Origin: an uncultured Prevotellaceae bacterium
GTDB lineage: Bacteria; Bacteroidota; Bacteroidia; Bacteroidales; Bacteroidaceae
Length of the DNA stretch: 15,834 bases
Direction: 5' to 3'
Assembly (NCBI GenBank): GCA_937898415.1
Contig: CALDLA010000060.1
Span: 1-15,834, forward strand
In this document: in pieces, positions 13,808 through 15,834 of the stretch
Position numbering within the stretch: the first letter of the stretch is position 1
Layout: each line of letters begins with the position of its first letter
Translations under genes and position numbers: made by a program
The notes under the pieces: generated by a model
Told to the model about the DNA's origin: nothing
The model's database searches: none
Seen by the model: only the letters and a program-made list of their open reading frames with translations

Positions 13808-14677
13808 TTACTCCTTCTCTAATGGTTCAAAGTGTATCTTTGGAGGGGTGGGCCTTCCTTCAAGGCTTGTCCAGCCGATGGCGTTCTTGTAGTCTTCGTT
13901 ATACATTATCTGTCGCTGCCAGACGCTCTTGCGCGTGGATTTCGGATAGAGCTTGTCGGGATATTGTGTAATGAGGAAAGTTCCGCGTTCTATGGCTACG
14001 GCCTCCCAGACGTAAATCTTTTGCACGTCATAGACTTTGAGGATGCAGCCGGGCAGTCCGCCGAACTTCCACGGTCCGCCCTTGATGGGTACGTCGGCTG
14101 CAAACCATGCCACGAAGTCGCGACCACGGAAGCGGCAGGTGGCTTTCTGGCAGCGGTGGCCGAGGATGGTCTGCTGTTCGTCAGCCAGCGTCCATTGCAT
14201 CAACGGCCATGCCTCTGTGTAACTGCTGTTCTCGCGCTCGGCCCACAAGGGGAAACAGGCGTACTCCTTCAGTTTGCCCGCACGGATGATGTAGTCGGAG
14301 AATACCAACTCACTCCAATTGTCTGAGAGTTCTTTCCGGCCCCCCATCTTGTAGCCTTTTGGCACTCGGCCTTTCCATCCTTTTTCTTTTTTCCACTTGA
14401 GGACTTCCTGGTCTGAAAGGTTCAGGAACTCGCTGCTGTATTTCCTGACGCGGTTGCCCACCTCCAGTTTGCCGAGGTCGATGTAGGTGTCCTCGTCCTT
14501 GATGTCCTTGGCATTAAGGGCATATAGCACACGTACATGAGCGGTGTCGATGACGATGCGTTGGTCGTAGCCACGTTTCTCACAGACTGGTGAGGCTCCG
14601 CTTACTTTGGGCTGCGCACTCGCCCCACCGCACACAGCGGCGAGGGCGATGATGATGGTGATTATTATCTTGTTCAT
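13808..14677 (-). CDS. GLPGLI family secreted protein (paralogue 6, tandem duplicate of 5)
   Basis: This is a 289-residue near-twin of paralogue 5, with a signal peptide ending GGASAQ, the same cysteine pair (176 and 181), the same GLPGC variant and the same FEPLEKE end. An additional cysteine lies at residue 32. Differences concentrate at residues 87-122, where paralogue 6 has KKEKGWKGRVPKGYKMGG, and at 161-168. These may be surfaces that give the two copies different partners. It starts one base after the stop of paralogue 7, so translation is probably coupled. Confidence 0.92.
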   Translation of the reverse strand: MNKIIITIIIALAAVCGGASAQPKVSGASPVCEKRGYDQRIVIDTAHVRVLYALNAKDIKDEDTYIDLGKLEVGNRVRKYSSEFLNLSDQEVLKWKKEKGWKGRVPKGYKMGGRKELSDNWSELVFSDYIIRAGKLKEYACFPLWAERENSSYTEAWPLMQWTLADEQQTILGHRCQKATCRFRGRDFVAWFAADVPIKGGPWKFGGLPGCILKVYDVQKIYVWEAVAIERGTFLITQYPDKLYPKSTRKSVWQRQIMYNEDYKNAIGWTSLEGRPTPPKIHFEPLEKE

Positions 14678-14678
14678 G

Positions 14679-15545
14679 TTATTCTAACTCCATCGGACTA
14701 TAGGGCTTGTCGGGGAAAGTGTTTCCTTCAAGTGAAGTGACCCTGCCGCCATAGAGGACGGTAAGCCAATTGACGTTGATCTTCTTCTGCAGTTTCAGCA
14801 TGTCCTGCCGCTTCACTTTTCGGAACCGCGAGAAGTTCCACTGCATGATGGGGCGCGGCGTGCGCTCCAGTTTTACCAACTCGAAGTTGTACTCCTTCTT
14901 GGCATCGTAAATCTTCACAATGAGACCAGGCAGACCGCCGAACTTCCACGGGCCGCGCTGGATGGGAATTTCCGATGTGAACCACGCCTCGTAGTCGCGA
15001 CCTCGCCAATGGCAGGTGGCCTTCTGGCAACGGTAGCCGTGGATGTTCTGCTGCTCGTCCTTCAGCGTCCATTGCTGCTTCGGCATTGGCTCTGTGTACT
15101 GGCAACATTCGCGGTCGAGGTTCATCGGCATGATGGCATATTCCGTCAGTTGGCCATCCTTGATGTAAATCTCATCGAACTGATATTCCGACCAGCGGCT
15201 GGGATATTTGCCTCCGAACTTCCGACCAGCGTATGCGCTTTCCCCATTGCTGTTCTTTATCAGCTTTGGCTTATAGGTGGAGTCGCTGTGCGCCACGAAA
15301 TAGCTGGCATACTTCGTGTACTGCTTGCCCACTTGCAACCATCCGAGGTCGATGTAGGTATTTTCGTCTTTGATGTCGTCGGCATTGAAGGCGTAGTACA
15401 CGGTCACTTCCGCCTTGTCAATCTCAGTCGGTGCAATACTTCCTCTTCTTGAAGAAGGTGGCACGTCGCCCTGTTTCCACTGGGCGTTTGCCCCGCTGCA
15501 CACTGCGGCGAGGGCGAAGATGATGGTGATGATTCTTTTGTTCAT
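14679..15545 (-). CDS. GLPGLI family secreted protein (paralogue 7)
   Basis: This 288-residue protein has a signal peptide ending SGANAQ at about residue 22. Its core YTEPMPKQQWTL, GYRCQKATCHWRGRDYEAWF (cysteines 173 and 178) and GPWKFGGLPGLIVKIYD carries the exact GLPGLI hexapeptide (204-209). An extra Cys-Cys pair lies at 147-148. The C-terminus is YSPMELE, a variant of the shared PLEL ending. It is the first complete gene of the tight run and follows a 274-base repeat-rich gap, so an operon promoter or processing site could lie upstream, although I see no clear Bacteroidetes-type promoter there. Confidence 0.92.
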   Translation of the reverse strand: MNKRIITIIFALAAVCSGANAQWKQGDVPPSSRRGSIAPTEIDKAEVTVYYAFNADDIKDENTYIDLGWLQVGKQYTKYASYFVAHSDSTYKPKLIKNSNGESAYAGRKFGGKYPSRWSEYQFDEIYIKDGQLTEYAIMPMNLDRECCQYTEPMPKQQWTLKDEQQNIHGYRCQKATCHWRGRDYEAWFTSEIPIQRGPWKFGGLPGLIVKIYDAKKEYNFELVKLERTPRPIMQWNFSRFRKVKRQDMLKLQKKINVNWLTVLYGGRVTSLEGNTFPDKPYSPMELE

Positions 15546-15819
15546 GATGCTATTTTGCTGTTACTTATTCGTATTGTTTGGACTCTGCGCCTCCTGCGAG
15601 CCTCCCCTGCTCAATAAGTAGCGACGCTGAGCGTGTAGCGATGCGCTCCTGCCCTGTAAGTAGAGCCGCTGAGGTCTTGGAAGGGGCTTCGGAGCCTGTA
15701 TGTGGGTGCCTCTGAGGGTGTAGAGGCGCTACTTATCGATGCGGTGAGGCCGTCTGAGCGCGTGCCCGCTGCAGCGAAACAAACGGGGAGGCACCAATCA
15801 TAGAAACTGGCGTGTGGGG
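15546..15819. repeat. Repeat-rich structured gap between GLPGLI genes
   Basis: This non-coding interval contains TAAGTAG-A/C-G-A/C-CGCTGAG units repeated directly at 15615-15631 and 15657-15673 (period 42). An inverted partner, CGCTACTTAT at 15727-15736, pairs exactly with ATAAGTAGCG at 15614-15623, so the whole block can fold back on itself. Smaller hairpins inside include GCCTCT/AGAGGC (15708-15713 with 15722-15727) and GGCT/AGCC near 15685-15696. It is clearly unlike the 1-33 base gaps between most genes of the operon. It may be an extragenic palindromic repeat cluster or an mRNA processing or stabilising element. Confidence 0.65.
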
Positions 15820-15834
15820 TTATTCTAATTCCAA
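15820..15834 (-). CDS. 3' end of a further GLPGLI-type gene (paralogue 8, partial)
   Basis: The last 15 bases read, on the minus strand, as leucine, glutamate, leucine, glutamate, stop. This matches the C-terminal ending of other paralogues here (PLELE-stop in paralogue 3, PMELE-stop in paralogue 7). The rest of the gene lies beyond the window. Only four codons are visible, so the assignment rests on position and the shared ending. Confidence 0.5.
   Translation of the reverse strand: MELE

Noticed and set aside
15546..15819. CRISPR array in the repeat-rich gap.
   Set aside because: The units are few, imperfect and in both orientations, spacing is irregular, and no cas genes are visible.

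Overview
The window reads as chromosomal DNA from a Bacteroidales bacterium, most likely Prevotellaceae-like. The signs are GLPGLI-family secreted proteins, outer-membrane beta-barrel proteins of the TonB-receptor-like type, FimB/Mfa2-type lipoproteins, and an absence of Shine-Dalgarno sites. The genus is an inference. Apart from a tRNA at the left edge, every gene lies on the minus strand, so transcription runs from right to left.

Left edge (1-378): the 3' two-thirds of a tRNA-Pro (anticodon CGG), a clear intrinsic terminator, three TTTTTGGCGT direct repeats, an AT-rich inverted repeat and two further hairpins. No gene is visible in 55-378. Next come two lipoprotein genes of FimB/Mfa2 fimbrial type (379-1242 and 1249-2622). 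The larger carries an extra C-terminal DUF1566/Lcl-like domain. They are separated from the upstream operon by an intrinsic terminator (2645-2700).

Main region (2750-15834): one long, tightly packed minus-strand gene cluster. In transcription order it holds a GLPGLI gene cut by the window edge (only LELE-stop is visible), a 274-base repeat-rich gap, three tandem GLPGLI genes (two about 84% identical), a secreted TonB C-terminal-domain protein, a fourth GLPGLI gene, a small membrane lipoprotein, two more GLPGLI genes, a 931-residue outer-membrane beta-barrel protein, another GLPGLI gene, and a 906-residue outer-membrane beta-barrel protein. That makes at least eight GLPGLI paralogues with two barrels and a TonB-like protein. 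The paralogues form two subfamilies. One (5478-10865) starts with MKKIL, has WKL before the GLPG motif, and is interleaved with the barrels. The other (11570-15545) starts with MN, has WKFGGLPG, and clusters around the TonB-like gene.

The likely theme is a cell-envelope system in which secreted GLPGLI proteins work with outer-membrane barrels, possibly energised through a TonB-like link. The molecular function of GLPGLI proteins is not known to me, so this is inference from gene order. A second theme is small palindromic repeats. A roughly 60-base element occurs in frame inside a loop of the 906-residue barrel and again over the stop codon of a GLPGLI gene. A second palindrome sits beside the first copy, and a third repeat family fills the gap at 15546-15819.
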